Made by a program: the position numbers and the translations under genes. A model generated the notes under the pieces. It was not told where the DNA came from and did no database searches. It worked only from the letters and a program-made list of their open reading frames with translations. Positions 43,151 to 51,372 of a stretch of DNA of 64,000 nucleotides are shown here, one piece after another. Positions within the stretch are counted from its first letter, which is position 1; the number at the start of each line of letters is the position of its first letter. This DNA comes from G965213525 sp965213525 (GTDB lineage Bacteria; Actinomycetota; Acidimicrobiia; Acidimicrobiales; Poriferisodalaceae): the NCBI GenBank assembly GCA_965213525.1, contig OZ243889.1:2728001-2792000 (forward strand). Reading direction: 5' to 3'.

Positions 43151-44062
43151 GGAAGCACCACCATGAGCCGAACCGGGCCCTGGGAGGTCGTCGAGGCCGT
43201 AGACCCGGCGGGCGTTGTCCCGCAGGAACGCCGGCCACGTCTCGGCCGAGAGCTCGAGGTCGTCGAGCTCGCCGAAGATCCGCTCGTAGCTCAGCCCGGG
43301 GAAGTACCCGGCGAACAGCACCTTGTGGCGGCCCCGTGAGCTGTCGGCGAAGGCCATCACGTCACGGGGGTACCACTTCGGGGCGAAGGCCGTGGTGCTG
43401 TAGTGCAGCCTGGGCCACTTGGTCATCAGCTTGATGCACAGCGAGGTCCACGGCTCGCCGCCGTGGCGCATCACGACGGTGAGCTCGGGGAAGAACCAGC
43501 ACACCTGGTCGAGCAGGCCGGGGTGCTGCACCTCATAGGGCACCCGAGGCCCGGGCACGCCGACCAGCACGTTGATCGGCAGACCGAGCTCGCAGCACTT
43601 GGCGTAGATGGGGTAGCAGCGCCGGTCGTCGATGGGCACCTGGGGGTCATGGAGGCAGGGGGCGAGCGACGCCGACCGAACGGCGGGGTGGGCTTCGGCG
43701 ATCTCGGCCAGGCGCCGCACCGAGCGCATGCCCCGGTTGGGATCGACGCCGACCTCGCCGATGAAGCGGCCCGGGTAGCGGTCGAACAGCTCGAAGGCGG
43801 TCTCGGGCGAACGGGGGTCGACGGCGAGCTGGGCGGTGACCACGCCGTGGGCGTCCATCATGGCCACCACCTCGTCGGGGTCCCAGCTGCGGCCCATGCG
43901 CTCACCAGCGTCGGCGAACAGGTACTCGGCCGGGTGGCTGGCGAACTCGGCGCTGTCGTCGTCGCGCAGCAGCCGTCGGGCCTGGGCCATGCCCATGCCC
44001 GCGTCGCCGGTCGGCAGCTCCATCATCAGGTCGACGACGCCGACGTCACGTGGTCGGGTCAC
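43148..44062 (-). CDS. Amidohydrolase-fold protein lacking the usual HxH motif
   Basis: 304 residues resembling amidohydrolase family 2 (TIM barrel): FIGEVGVDPNRGMRSVRRL, a segment VVMRHGGEPWTSLCIKLM and an end ELSAETWPAFLRDNARRVYGL. Where family members carry DxHxH at the first strand it reads GVVDLMMELP, so two metal ligands are missing and the reaction is unclear. Relatives of this kind occur near acyl-CoA genes in actinobacteria. The GTG at 44062 has GGAGG 7 bases upstream. Ends 9 bases before cysS begins. Confidence 0.82.
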   Translation of the reverse strand: MTRPRDVGVVDLMMELPTGDAGMGMAQARRLLRDDDSAEFASHPAEYLFADAGERMGRSWDPDEVVAMMDAHGVVTAQLAVDPRSPETAFELFDRYPGRFIGEVGVDPNRGMRSVRRLAEIAEAHPAVRSASLAPCLHDPQVPIDDRRCYPIYAKCCELGLPINVLVGVPGPRVPYEVQHPGLLDQVCWFFPELTVVMRHGGEPWTSLCIKLMTKWPRLHYSTTAFAPKWYPRDVMAFADSSRGRHKVLFAGYFPGLSYERIFGELDDLELSAETWPAFLRDNARRVYGLDDLPGPGSAHGGAS

Positions 44063-44225
44063 GGGCGGGCCTCCGGTCGGTGCCGAGGACGGCCCACGTC
44101 GCCCACGTCAGAAGAGTTGGTGTCAGATGTGAGCGGTCGGTGCGAGCCTGCCACGGTTCACCACGACGGCGCTCGGACACAGGGCCGCGCACGTTGTGGG
44201 CATGCGGGCCGGAACCTGCTGCGTG

Positions 44226-44654
44226 CTACCCGCCGGGCTGGAACACCATCAGGTAGATCACGATCGTCCAGAGCACTGCCAACAGCGCACAGGACAGCTC
44301 GACCCGTCGCCTGCCGGACGCACCACCGGCGCCGATGGCTCGCAGGCCCGGCACCTGCACGGCGTGCAGCACCCCGTTCATGGCGATCCACACCGCGATG
44401 GAGAGCAGCATCCACGTCTCGCCGAGCTCGTGCACCCCCTCGGACAGCCCCGACAAGCCGAAGCCCAACAGCCCGGTGATGATCAGCGCCGGCGAGTAGA
44501 TGCGTCGCGTCGCTGACAGGGTCGCCGGTGCGGTGGCGGCCGAGGGTGGGATCAGCGACGGCTGCAGCACCGGCACCGCGGCGATGAAGCTGGCCAACAG
44601 GTGCACGATCAGCGCCACCTCGTACGACACGTCGTCGACGGCGGCGATGATCAC
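44226..44654 (-). CDS. Small four-helix membrane protein
   Basis: 142 residues with four predicted helices (VALIVHLLASFIAAVPVL, SPALIITGLLGFGLSGL, WMLLSIAVWIAMNGVLHAV, CALLAVLWTIVIYLMVF). It resembles DUF2269-like membrane proteins but no function is known. The GTG at 44654 lies 8 bases after TACGGT. The 163 bases between it and the amidohydrolase gene are a little less GC-rich and hold that gene's ribosome site; nothing else is seen there. Confidence 0.75.
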   Translation of the reverse strand: MIIAAVDDVSYEVALIVHLLASFIAAVPVLQPSLIPPSAATAPATLSATRRIYSPALIITGLLGFGLSGLSEGVHELGETWMLLSIAVWIAMNGVLHAVQVPGLRAIGAGGASGRRRVELSCALLAVLWTIVIYLMVFQPGG

Positions 44655-44662
44655 CGGCGCCG

Positions 44663-44668
44663 ACCGTA
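44663..44668 (-). promoter_or_regulatory. -10 hexamer TACGGT, leaderless start of membrane protein gene
   Basis: TACGGT ends 8 bases before the GTG at 44654. Confidence 0.5.
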
Positions 44669-44685
44669 TCGACCCACCGGTGAGG

Positions 44686-45867
44686 TCAAGGGCGTGGGTC
44701 CAGGTCGACGCCGAGGAGGCCGGTCAGCCGGCGCAGGGCGGCCGGTGCCGTCGGGTCGTCACCGGTGCGGTCGGCCATCGTGCGGGCCAGGCCGGCCAGG
44801 GCGTCCCATGCGGCCGCGGTGTCGAGATCGTCGTCGATCGCCGCTTCCACGGCGGCGGCGGCCGGGGCGGGGTCGGGTCCGGTGGAGCGCCCGGCGGCGG
44901 CGAGCAGCAGCTCGAGGCGTCGGGTACCGGCGTCGAGCAGATCGTCGGTCCACTCGAAGCCCGCCCGGTAGTGGAACGGCGCCAGGGCGAGGCGGATAGC
45001 CCGGGGGTCGGCCGCCTGGCGCAGCTCGGAGACGAACACCAGGTTGCCCTTCGACTTGGACATCTTCTCGCCCTCGTAGCCGACCATGCCGACGTGCATC
45101 CAGTGCCGGGCCAGCGGCTCGTCGGTCGCTGCGGTCGACTGGGCGATCTCGCACTCGTGGTGGGGGAACACCAGGTCGTCGCCGCCGCCGTGCAGGTCGA
45201 CCGTCGGACCGAAGCTCGCCATGGCCATGGCCGAACACTCGATGTGCCACCCGGGCCGCCCCGGGCCCACGGTCGAGTCCCACACGTGCTCGCCCTCCCC
45301 CGACGGCTTCCACAGCACGAAGTCCAACGGTCGATGACGCCGGGGGTCATCGGGGTCACCGCCCCGGCGGCGGGCGAGGTCGATCATCGCCGGTTCGTCG
45401 AGGCCGCTCAGCTCGCCGAAGCTCGGCGTCGTGGCGATGTCGAAGTAGGTCGTGCCCTCGACGGTGTAGGTGTGACCCCCGGCCTGCAGACGTTCGACGA
45501 GTGCGACGATGTCGTCGATCGAGCCCGACACCGTGGGCTCGGCGATCGCCGGACGGGCGCCGAGGGCCACCATGTCGGCTCGGAAGCGGGCGATCTCCTC
45601 CTCGGCGAGGGCCGAGGCGTCGATGCCGAGCCGGGCGGCCCGCTCGTAGAGGGGATCGTCGACGTCGGTGACGTTGCGCACCATCGCCACCCGGTGCCCG
45701 AGGTCCTCGAGGCGCCGGATCACCAGGTCGTGGGTCAGGTAGGTGAAGGCGTGGCCGAGGTGGGTCGAGTCATAGGGCGTGATGCCGCACACGTAGATGC
45801 TGACCTCGGGCCCGGCATCGAAGGGCACCACGGCGCGCCGGCGCGTGTCGTGGAGCCGTAGCGTCAT
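44686..45867 (-). CDS. mshC: Mycothiol cysteine ligase MshC
   Basis: Joins cysteine to GlcN-inositol in mycothiol synthesis, with ATP. 393 residues, a CysS-like fold but shorter at the C-terminus (no full anticodon-binding part). CGITPYDSTHLGHAFTYL is the MshC form of the zinc/HIGH motif (CysS has CGPTVYD), with GWHIECSAMA, FPHHECEIAQ and KMSKSKGN. Mycothiol is restricted to actinobacteria, which fixes the phylum. Other msh genes are not in the window. Confidence 0.93.
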   Translation of the reverse strand: MTLRLHDTRRRAVVPFDAGPEVSIYVCGITPYDSTHLGHAFTYLTHDLVIRRLEDLGHRVAMVRNVTDVDDPLYERAARLGIDASALAEEEIARFRADMVALGARPAIAEPTVSGSIDDIVALVERLQAGGHTYTVEGTTYFDIATTPSFGELSGLDEPAMIDLARRRGGDPDDPRRHRPLDFVLWKPSGEGEHVWDSTVGPGRPGWHIECSAMAMASFGPTVDLHGGGDDLVFPHHECEIAQSTAATDEPLARHWMHVGMVGYEGEKMSKSKGNLVFVSELRQAADPRAIRLALAPFHYRAGFEWTDDLLDAGTRRLELLLAAAGRSTGPDPAPAAAAVEAAIDDDLDTAAAWDALAGLARTMADRTGDDPTAPAALRRLTGLLGVDLDPRP

Positions 45868-45876
45868 CGGGCGCCG

Positions 45877-45882
45877 ATGGTA
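45877..45882 (-). promoter_or_regulatory. Possible -10 hexamer TACCAT upstream of mshC
   Basis: TACCAT ends 9 bases before the ATG at 45867, at the upper limit of the spacing seen elsewhere. Confidence 0.4.
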
Positions 45883-46031
45883 ACGGTGACGCCGTCTCGC
45901 CCCCGGTTGCTCGCACCCTCAGCAGCGGTCGGTCCCCGGCCCTGCCATGCCGGGCCGGTCCGCGCACGGGCGCCCCCCCCCGAGACGCAGGTCACATCGC
46001 TACGATCGTGCCCTTCGACGAGGAGGACATC

Positions 46032-47582
46032 GTGTACCCGGGACCCTGGGCTGCGTCCACGCCCGACAAGCCGGCGGTGATCATGCACAGCAGCGGCGAG
46101 GTCGTCACCTTCGCCGAGCTCGACGACCGGTCGATCCGCCTGGCGAGGATGCTCGCCGAAGCGGGGCTCGGCCCAGGCGACCACGTCTCGCTGCTCGCCG
46201 AGAACCACCCCCGATACTTCGAGGTGGTCTGGGCGTGCCTGCGGTCGGGTCTCTACATCACCGCGGTCAACCGCTACCTCAACGGCGAGGAGGCGGCCTA
46301 CGTGGTCGCCGACTCGGGCACCCGAGCGCTCATCACGACCGGACAGATGGGCGAGGTCGCCGTCGAGGTGGCCGACCGGGTGGACGATGCCCTCGACGTG
46401 CGGCTGGCGATCGACGGGCCCGTCGAGGGCTTCGCATCCTACGAAGACGCCCTGGCCGGGGTGTCGGCCGACCCCCTCGCCGAACAGCCGCTGGGTGAGC
46501 TGATGCTCTACTCGTCGGGCACCACGGGCCGGCCCAAGGGCATCAAGCGGCCGCTGTCTGGCGCCCAGGTCGACTCGGGCATCCCCATCATCGGGCTCAT
46601 CACGATGCTGTTCGGCTTCGATGCCGACACCACCTACCTCTCGCCCGCCCCGTTGTACCACTCGGCCCCGTTGGCCTACTCGCTCGGCACCCAGGGCGTC
46701 GGCGGCACCGTCGTCGTGCTCGAGCGCTTCGACCCGGTCGAGGCCCTCGCCGCCATCGAGGCGCGCCGCATCACCCACTCCCAGTGGGTGCCCACCATGT
46801 TTTCCCGCATGCTGAAGCTGCCCGCCGAGGACCGCGAGCGCCACGACCTGTCGTCGCACCAGGTGGCGATCCACGCCGCCGCGCCGTGCCCGGTGCCGGT
46901 CAAGCGCCAGATGATCGACTGGTGGGGCCCGATCATCCACGAGTACTACTCGGGCACCGAGGCCAACGGCTTCACCTACATCGACTCGGCGCAGTGGCTC
47001 GACCACCCCGGGTCGGTCGGCCGGCCGGTGCTCGGCACCGCCCACATCTGTGACGACGACGGCAACGAGGTGCCGACCGGGCAGCCCGGCCTCGTCTACT
47101 TCGAGCGGGACGAGCTGCCGTTCACGTACCACAACGACGACGAGAAGACGCGCTCGGTGCAGCACCCCGAGCACCCGACGTGGACCGCCCTGGGCGACGT
47201 CGGCTACGTCGACGACGACGGCTTCCTGTACCTCACCGACCGGGCGACGTTCATGATCATCTCGGGCGGGGTGAACATCTACCCCCAGGAGATCGAGGAC
47301 GTGCTGATCGTGCACCCGTCGGTGGCCGACGTGGCGGTGATCGGTGTGCCCCACGAGGAGATGGGCGAGCAGGTCAAGGCCGTCGTGCAGCCCGCCGAGG
47401 GCGTCGAGCCCGGCGCTGACCTCGAACGGGAGCTGCTGGCCTACGCCCGCAACCAGCTCGCGCACTACAAGGCGCCGCGATCGATCGACTTCCGAGACGA
47501 GCTGCCCCGCCTGCCGACCGGCAAGCTCTACAAGCGGGTGCTGCGCGACGAGTACTGGGGCGCCACCGGCAGCCGCATCTGA
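46032..47582 (+). CDS. Acyl-CoA synthetase (AMP-binding enzyme)
   Basis: Activates a carboxylic acid to its CoA thioester via an acyl-AMP. 516 residues: P-loop YSSGTTGRPKGIKRP, EYYSGTEANGF, YLTDRATFMIISGGVNIYPQEIED and the catalytic lysine in LPTGKLYKRVL. Nearest kin are fatty-acid or bile-acid type ligases (FadD4-like); the substrate is open. The GTG at 46032 has AGGAGG 5 bases upstream; an earlier GTG at 46008 lacks one. It leads a run of lipid genes. Confidence 0.92.
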   Translation: MYPGPWAASTPDKPAVIMHSSGEVVTFAELDDRSIRLARMLAEAGLGPGDHVSLLAENHPRYFEVVWACLRSGLYITAVNRYLNGEEAAYVVADSGTRALITTGQMGEVAVEVADRVDDALDVRLAIDGPVEGFASYEDALAGVSADPLAEQPLGELMLYSSGTTGRPKGIKRPLSGAQVDSGIPIIGLITMLFGFDADTTYLSPAPLYHSAPLAYSLGTQGVGGTVVVLERFDPVEALAAIEARRITHSQWVPTMFSRMLKLPAEDRERHDLSSHQVAIHAAAPCPVPVKRQMIDWWGPIIHEYYSGTEANGFTYIDSAQWLDHPGSVGRPVLGTAHICDDDGNEVPTGQPGLVYFERDELPFTYHNDDEKTRSVQHPEHPTWTALGDVGYVDDDGFLYLTDRATFMIISGGVNIYPQEIEDVLIVHPSVADVAVIGVPHEEMGEQVKAVVQPAEGVEPGADLERELLAYARNQLAHYKAPRSIDFRDELPRLPTGKLYKRVLRDEYWGATGSRI

Positions 47583-47586
47583 GCTA

Positions 47587-47617
47587 CCCGCCCCGCCCGC
47601 CCCGCCCGCCCCGCCCG
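47587..47617. repeat. 9-bp C/G tandem repeat after acyl-CoA synthetase gene
   Basis: cccgccccg repeated three and a half times in the gap before the cytochrome P450 gene. Confidence 0.85.
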
Positions 47618-47731
47618 CCGACCCGACGTCTGGCGCCCGACGTCTCGTGCTCGATGTCCCGTCCCACCCACCTGGCCGCCGGACAGGACCGCTCGCCGCA
47701 GCGGCCGATCCGTGCCGCACGAGGAGGATCC

Positions 47732-48940
47732 GTGACCGCTCCTGACCAGGCATCGACCGACGAGCGACTCGACGTCGACCTGCTCGACCCCGGGCTCTAC
47801 CAGCGGGATCCCCACGACGTGTGGGCGTGGATGCGCGCCCACGAGCCGGTCTACCGCGACGCGACCAACGGCGTGTGGGGTGTCACCCGCCACGCCGATC
47901 TCGTCGCGGTGGAGCGAGACGACGCCACGTTCAGCTCTCGGGGGGCCTATCGGTGGGTGCCGTCGCCGGACGAGGAGACGATGATCTCCCACGACAACCC
48001 CCGCCACCTGGACCAGCGTCGTCTCGTGCGGGCCCGCTTCACCCCTGGGGCCGTGCGGGCCCGCCGCGACGAGATCGATGCGCTCGTCACCGAGCTGGTC
48101 GACGCGATGGTCGAGCGCGACGACACCCGTACCGAGGTCGTCGACGCTCTTGCCGCCCAGCTGCCGGCCCGCTGGACGTGCCGGCTGCTGGGACTCGACG
48201 AGTCGATGTGGCCGGCGCTGAGAAGCTGGTCCGAGCGCCAGATGCGCCTCGACACCCGCCAGCGCGACCCGCAGATCTGGCACGACTTCTACGCCTCGGG
48301 CGAGGAGATGTTCGCCACGGTGATGACGGCGTTGCCGTCGAAGTCGGCGTGTCCGGCCGACGACCTGCTGTCGGTGTGGGCGACGGCGCAGATCGACGGG
48401 CAGCCGTTCCCGCCCGCGTCGGCCATGCACGAGTTCGGCTTGTTCGTGGCCGGGGGGGCCGAGACGACTCGAACGACGATCGCCCACGGCCTGCGAGCGT
48501 TCTGTGACCACCCCGAGGCGTGGGAGGCGATGGCCGCCGACCCGGGGAAGGTCCCCGACGCCGTGGAGGAGGTCATCCGCTGGGTCACGCCGCTGAACCA
48601 GATGTTCCGGGTCGCCACCCGTGACGCCACCGTCGGCGACACCCCGGTAACCGCCGGTGATCGCCTCGCTCTGCTCTACCCGTCGGCCAACCGGGATGAA
48701 GCCGTCTTCGCCGATCCGATGCGCTTCGACATCACCCGTCGCCCCAACCCCCACGTCGCGTTCGGCAACGGCACCCACTTCTGCCTGGGCGCCTTCGTCG
48801 CCCGCCAGACGTTGGCGTCGCTGCTCGTCGAGCTGAGCTCCCGCATCACCGACCTCGAGGTGCTCACCGAACCCGATGTCGAGCCCAACGTCTTCGCCCG
48901 GGCGGTGCGCCGCTTCGATCTCGGCTACCACCTGCGCTGA
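47732..48940 (+). CDS. Cytochrome P450
   Basis: 402-residue class I bacterial P450. The I-helix FVAGGAETTRTTI, ExxR EEVIRW and haem loop FGNGTHFCLGAFVAR are intact. Its electron donor is probably the 3Fe-4S ferredoxin coded at 51.1-51.3 kb. Kinship to CYP125/CYP142-like steroid enzymes cannot be judged by eye. The GTG at 47732 has GAGGAGG 4 bases upstream. It follows the acyl-CoA synthetase gene on the same strand. Confidence 0.94.
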   Translation: MTAPDQASTDERLDVDLLDPGLYQRDPHDVWAWMRAHEPVYRDATNGVWGVTRHADLVAVERDDATFSSRGAYRWVPSPDEETMISHDNPRHLDQRRLVRARFTPGAVRARRDEIDALVTELVDAMVERDDTRTEVVDALAAQLPARWTCRLLGLDESMWPALRSWSERQMRLDTRQRDPQIWHDFYASGEEMFATVMTALPSKSACPADDLLSVWATAQIDGQPFPPASAMHEFGLFVAGGAETTRTTIAHGLRAFCDHPEAWEAMAADPGKVPDAVEEVIRWVTPLNQMFRVATRDATVGDTPVTAGDRLALLYPSANRDEAVFADPMRFDITRRPNPHVAFGNGTHFCLGAFVARQTLASLLVELSSRITDLEVLTEPDVEPNVFARAVRRFDLGYHLR

Positions 48941-49000
48941 GGTCGGTCGGTCCGCCGCCGCTGCCGTCACCCCTCACCGTCCCCTGGACGTGCTCGTCCC

Positions 49001-49035
<35 letters not shown>

Positions 49036-49039
49036 GAAA

Positions 49040-49369
49040 TTGCGGGCGGGAGCGGGTTGACGCCCCGTCGGGGTCCGCAGTTTCGGGGGTGTGTCGGCAT
49101 CCCGGGGTTCTTGCGGGCGGCAGCGGGTTGACGCCCCGTCGGGGTCCGCAGTTTCGGGGGTGTGTCGGCATCGCGGGGTTCTTGCGGGCGGGAGCGGGTT
49201 CACGCCCCGTCGGGGTCCGCAGTTTCGGGGGTGTGGCGGCATCGCGGGGTTCTTGCGGGCGGCAGCGGGTTCACGCCCCGTCGGGGTCCGCAGTTCCGGG
49301 GGTGTGGCGGCATCGCGGGGTTCTTGCGGACGGCAGCGGGTTCACGCCCCGTCAGGGTCCGCAGTTTCG
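49040..49369. repeat. 71-bp tandem repeat array, 4.6 copies
   Basis: Copies start at 49040, 49111, 49182, 49253 and 49324 with exact 71-base spacing; the fifth stops after 46 bases. Each opens ttgcgggcgg and contains the small palindrome CCCCGTCGGGG and a G-rich end (TTTCGGGGGTGTG). Differences are graded: gggttgacg in copies 1-2, gggttcacg in 3-5; tgtgtcgg in 1-2, tgtggcgg in 3-4. 71 is not a multiple of three and there are no unique spacers, so it is neither coding nor CRISPR. Confidence 0.97.
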
Positions 49370-49450
49370 AGGACGGGGGACCGGGGGATCGAGCGACGGG
49401 GACCGGGGACCGGGGGACGGGGCGAGCCGGGGGACCGGCAGACCACAGCG
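49370..49450. repeat. G-rich degenerate repeat beside the array
   Basis: ggggaccggggg-type units recur five or six times, closing the 510-base gap between the P450 and thiolase-like genes. Apart from the three repeat types, nothing else is seen in the gap. Confidence 0.75.
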
Positions 49451-50923
49451 TCAGAGGATGAGGGTGCCGTCGGCGCGACGGCGGGCGGTCGTGCCGACGA
49501 GCTCGGACTCCATCGCCGCCGCCATGTCAGAGGGGTCGGCGCTGCGCGCCCACGTCCGGGCCCCGGCGGCGGTCAGGCCACCCACGATGAGGTGGTCCGG
49601 ACCCTCACGGCCGTGGGGCACCGTCGCCCCCTCGATGGTGAGGTCGCCTTCGTGCTCCAGATCGACGGGTCGGGGGTCGAGGTCGATGTCGTCCTGGCAG
49701 TCGATCAGGGCGAAGGCTTCGTCAGGCGCCTCGGTCGAGTACACGCCGAAGGCGTGCTTGGTCGCGCTCCCGCCGTTGGCGTGGACGAACCCCCAGGTGC
49801 CGGGGTCGGCCCGCAACCGGTGCACGAGGGCCGCGATGGCCTGGCCCGAGGCGTTGCCGATCGGCGCACCGGCGAAGCCCAGGCCGCCGGTGACGGTGAG
49901 CGCACGCTCTCGGGAGAAGCCCAACGCCTCGGTGGACATCTGCACGATCGACGGGAAGCACGAGTACAGATCGAGGTGGGTGACGTCATCGGGCCCGATG
50001 CCGGCGTGAGCGAAGGCGGTCCGGCCCGCCACGCCGACCGCCGGGGTCGCCCCGAGCGAGCGACGCTCGCTCGTCGAGTAGGTGTCGTGGGACAACGTCG
50101 TGACGTGGGGGAACACCCACCGGTCGGTCGCCACCCCCGTGCTGCGGGCCACCTCGACGCTGCACAGCACCACCGCCGAGGCCATGTCGACGTCGTTGTT
50201 GGCCACCATGGCCTTGGTGTAGGGCCAGGCCACCATGCGGTTGTCCGGCGAGGGGTCACGCAGCTCGTCGGGCGAGTGCGATGTGCGGTCCCACGCCTGG
50301 GGGTGAGCGACGGCCACCTGGTTGAAGCCGTGCCAGAGGCGAGCGATGCGGGTGCGGTGTGCGTCGTGGTCCTCGCCGGCGGCGGCGCGCAGGGCCGATT
50401 CGAACACGGCGTAGGTGGTGGGGGCCCGACCGATGACCTGGCCTTCGCCGACCATCACCGCCGGATCGACCCCGAGCTTGTCGTCGGCTTCGGGTTGGTC
50501 GCCGGTCTCGGCCACCATCGTGGTGTCCAGCTCGGCCCGGCGCAGCCGCTCCCTGGTCCAGCGGGCCTCGCCGCCCACCACGACGGCGACGTCGAGCTCG
50601 CCTCGGGCGATGCGCTCGGCGGCGACCCCCACCAGCATCTGGGGGGCGTCGCCGCTCACGAAGGTGAAGGCGGTGCGGGTCCGATCGTTGCCGAGCTGCC
50701 CGGCGACGAGCCGTGCGGGGTCATCGAAGCGGAACCACCCGCCAGGCACGGCGATCCAGTCGGCGCGGGTCGCCAGCGCTGGCGACCCGGCGTCGCCGGC
50801 GGCGGCGCGCACGGCGTCGGCCATCAGCTCGATCGGGCCTCGACGCAGGGTCAGATCGGACTCGTCCTCGGGCCGCTGGACGATCTCGGCGGCGCCGACG
50901 ATGACGGGGGTTCGCTGGTCCAC
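49451..50923 (-). CDS. Thiolase-like protein (acetyl-CoA acetyltransferase family, SCP-x type)
   Basis: 490 residues of the thiolase superfamily. TPVIVGAAEIVQRPEDES at the start, VVVGGEARWTRERL, DLYSCFPSIVQ and HANGGSATKHAFGVYSTE. These are the atypical thiolase-like proteins of actinobacterial lipid/sterol breakdown; the C-terminal 110 residues form an extra OB-like part. The usual nucleophile-Cys context is not evident, so catalysis is uncertain. The GTG at 50923 lies 8 bases after TACGGT. Confidence 0.85.
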   Translation of the reverse strand: MDQRTPVIVGAAEIVQRPEDESDLTLRRGPIELMADAVRAAAGDAGSPALATRADWIAVPGGWFRFDDPARLVAGQLGNDRTRTAFTFVSGDAPQMLVGVAAERIARGELDVAVVVGGEARWTRERLRRAELDTTMVAETGDQPEADDKLGVDPAVMVGEGQVIGRAPTTYAVFESALRAAAGEDHDAHRTRIARLWHGFNQVAVAHPQAWDRTSHSPDELRDPSPDNRMVAWPYTKAMVANNDVDMASAVVLCSVEVARSTGVATDRWVFPHVTTLSHDTYSTSERRSLGATPAVGVAGRTAFAHAGIGPDDVTHLDLYSCFPSIVQMSTEALGFSRERALTVTGGLGFAGAPIGNASGQAIAALVHRLRADPGTWGFVHANGGSATKHAFGVYSTEAPDEAFALIDCQDDIDLDPRPVDLEHEGDLTIEGATVPHGREGPDHLIVGGLTAAGARTWARSADPSDMAAAMESELVGTTARRRADGTLIL

Positions 50924-50931
50924 GAGCAGCG

Positions 50932-50937
50932 ACCGTA
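50932..50937 (-). promoter_or_regulatory. -10 hexamer TACGGT, leaderless start of thiolase-like gene
   Basis: TACGGT ends 8 bases before the GTG at 50923. Confidence 0.5.
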
Positions 50938-50979
50938 GCGACCCGGCCACGCCGCAGCCGGCGCCGCCTGCCCAACGAC

Positions 50980-51067
50980 GCCCGAGGAAGGCCGCTCAGG
51001 CGGGCCAGCAGCTCAGCCGGCCTGCCCGAGGAAGGTCGCTCAGGTGGGCCAGCAGCTCAGCTGGCCT
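50980..51067. repeat. 44-bp direct duplication across the ferredoxin stop codon
   Basis: Two adjacent 44-bp copies beginning gcccgaggaagg; the one at 51024-51067 contains the ferredoxin stop codon and last codons, the other repeats it downstream with a few changes. Confidence 0.9.
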
Positions 51068-51299
51068 CGATGAAGATGCACTCGCCGGGGCACTCCTCGG
51101 CGGATTCGATGACGCCGTCGAGGTCGCCGGCGGGCACGTCGACCAGGCCTTGGGGGCCGCCCGGGTCGCTCTTGACCCCCGAGCCGTCTTGGACGTAGGC
51201 GAGCCCGTCATCGAGGAGGGTGAAGACGCTGGGGGCGATCTCGGCACAGATGCCGTCGCCGGTGCAAAGATCCTGGTCGATCCAGACCTTGTAGCTCAC
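51057..51299 (-). CDS. 3Fe-4S ferredoxin
   Basis: 80-residue electron carrier. The cluster ligands are C12 and C18 in CTGDGIC, where Asp15 replaces the second Cys of a 4Fe-4S site, and C70 in ECPGEC, the pattern of P450-partner 3Fe-4S ferredoxins. It probably reduces the P450 coded 2 kb away on the other strand. The GTG at 51299 has GGAG 6 bases upstream. Confidence 0.92.
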   Translation of the reverse strand: MSYKVWIDQDLCTGDGICAEIAPSVFTLLDDGLAYVQDGSGVKSDPGGPQGLVDVPAGDLDGVIESAEECPGECIFIEAS

Positions 51300-51372
51300 G
51301 GGTCGCTCCTGGTGTGGGGGGACGTGTCGTTCGGTCGGCGATGGCGAGGCCGCTGCGGCTGCGGGCCGACGC

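Noticed and set aside
44686..45867. Second cysteinyl-tRNA synthetase
   Set aside because: CGITPYDSTHLGHA and the short C-terminus are those of MshC; a complete CysS lies nearby.
49040..49369. CRISPR array
   Set aside because: Copies abut with no unique spacers, the period is 71 bases and no cas genes are near.
49091..50938. 615-codon plus-strand frame through the repeat array and opposite the thiolase-like gene
   Set aside because: It begins in noncoding repeats of 71-base period and then mirrors a real gene on the other strand.
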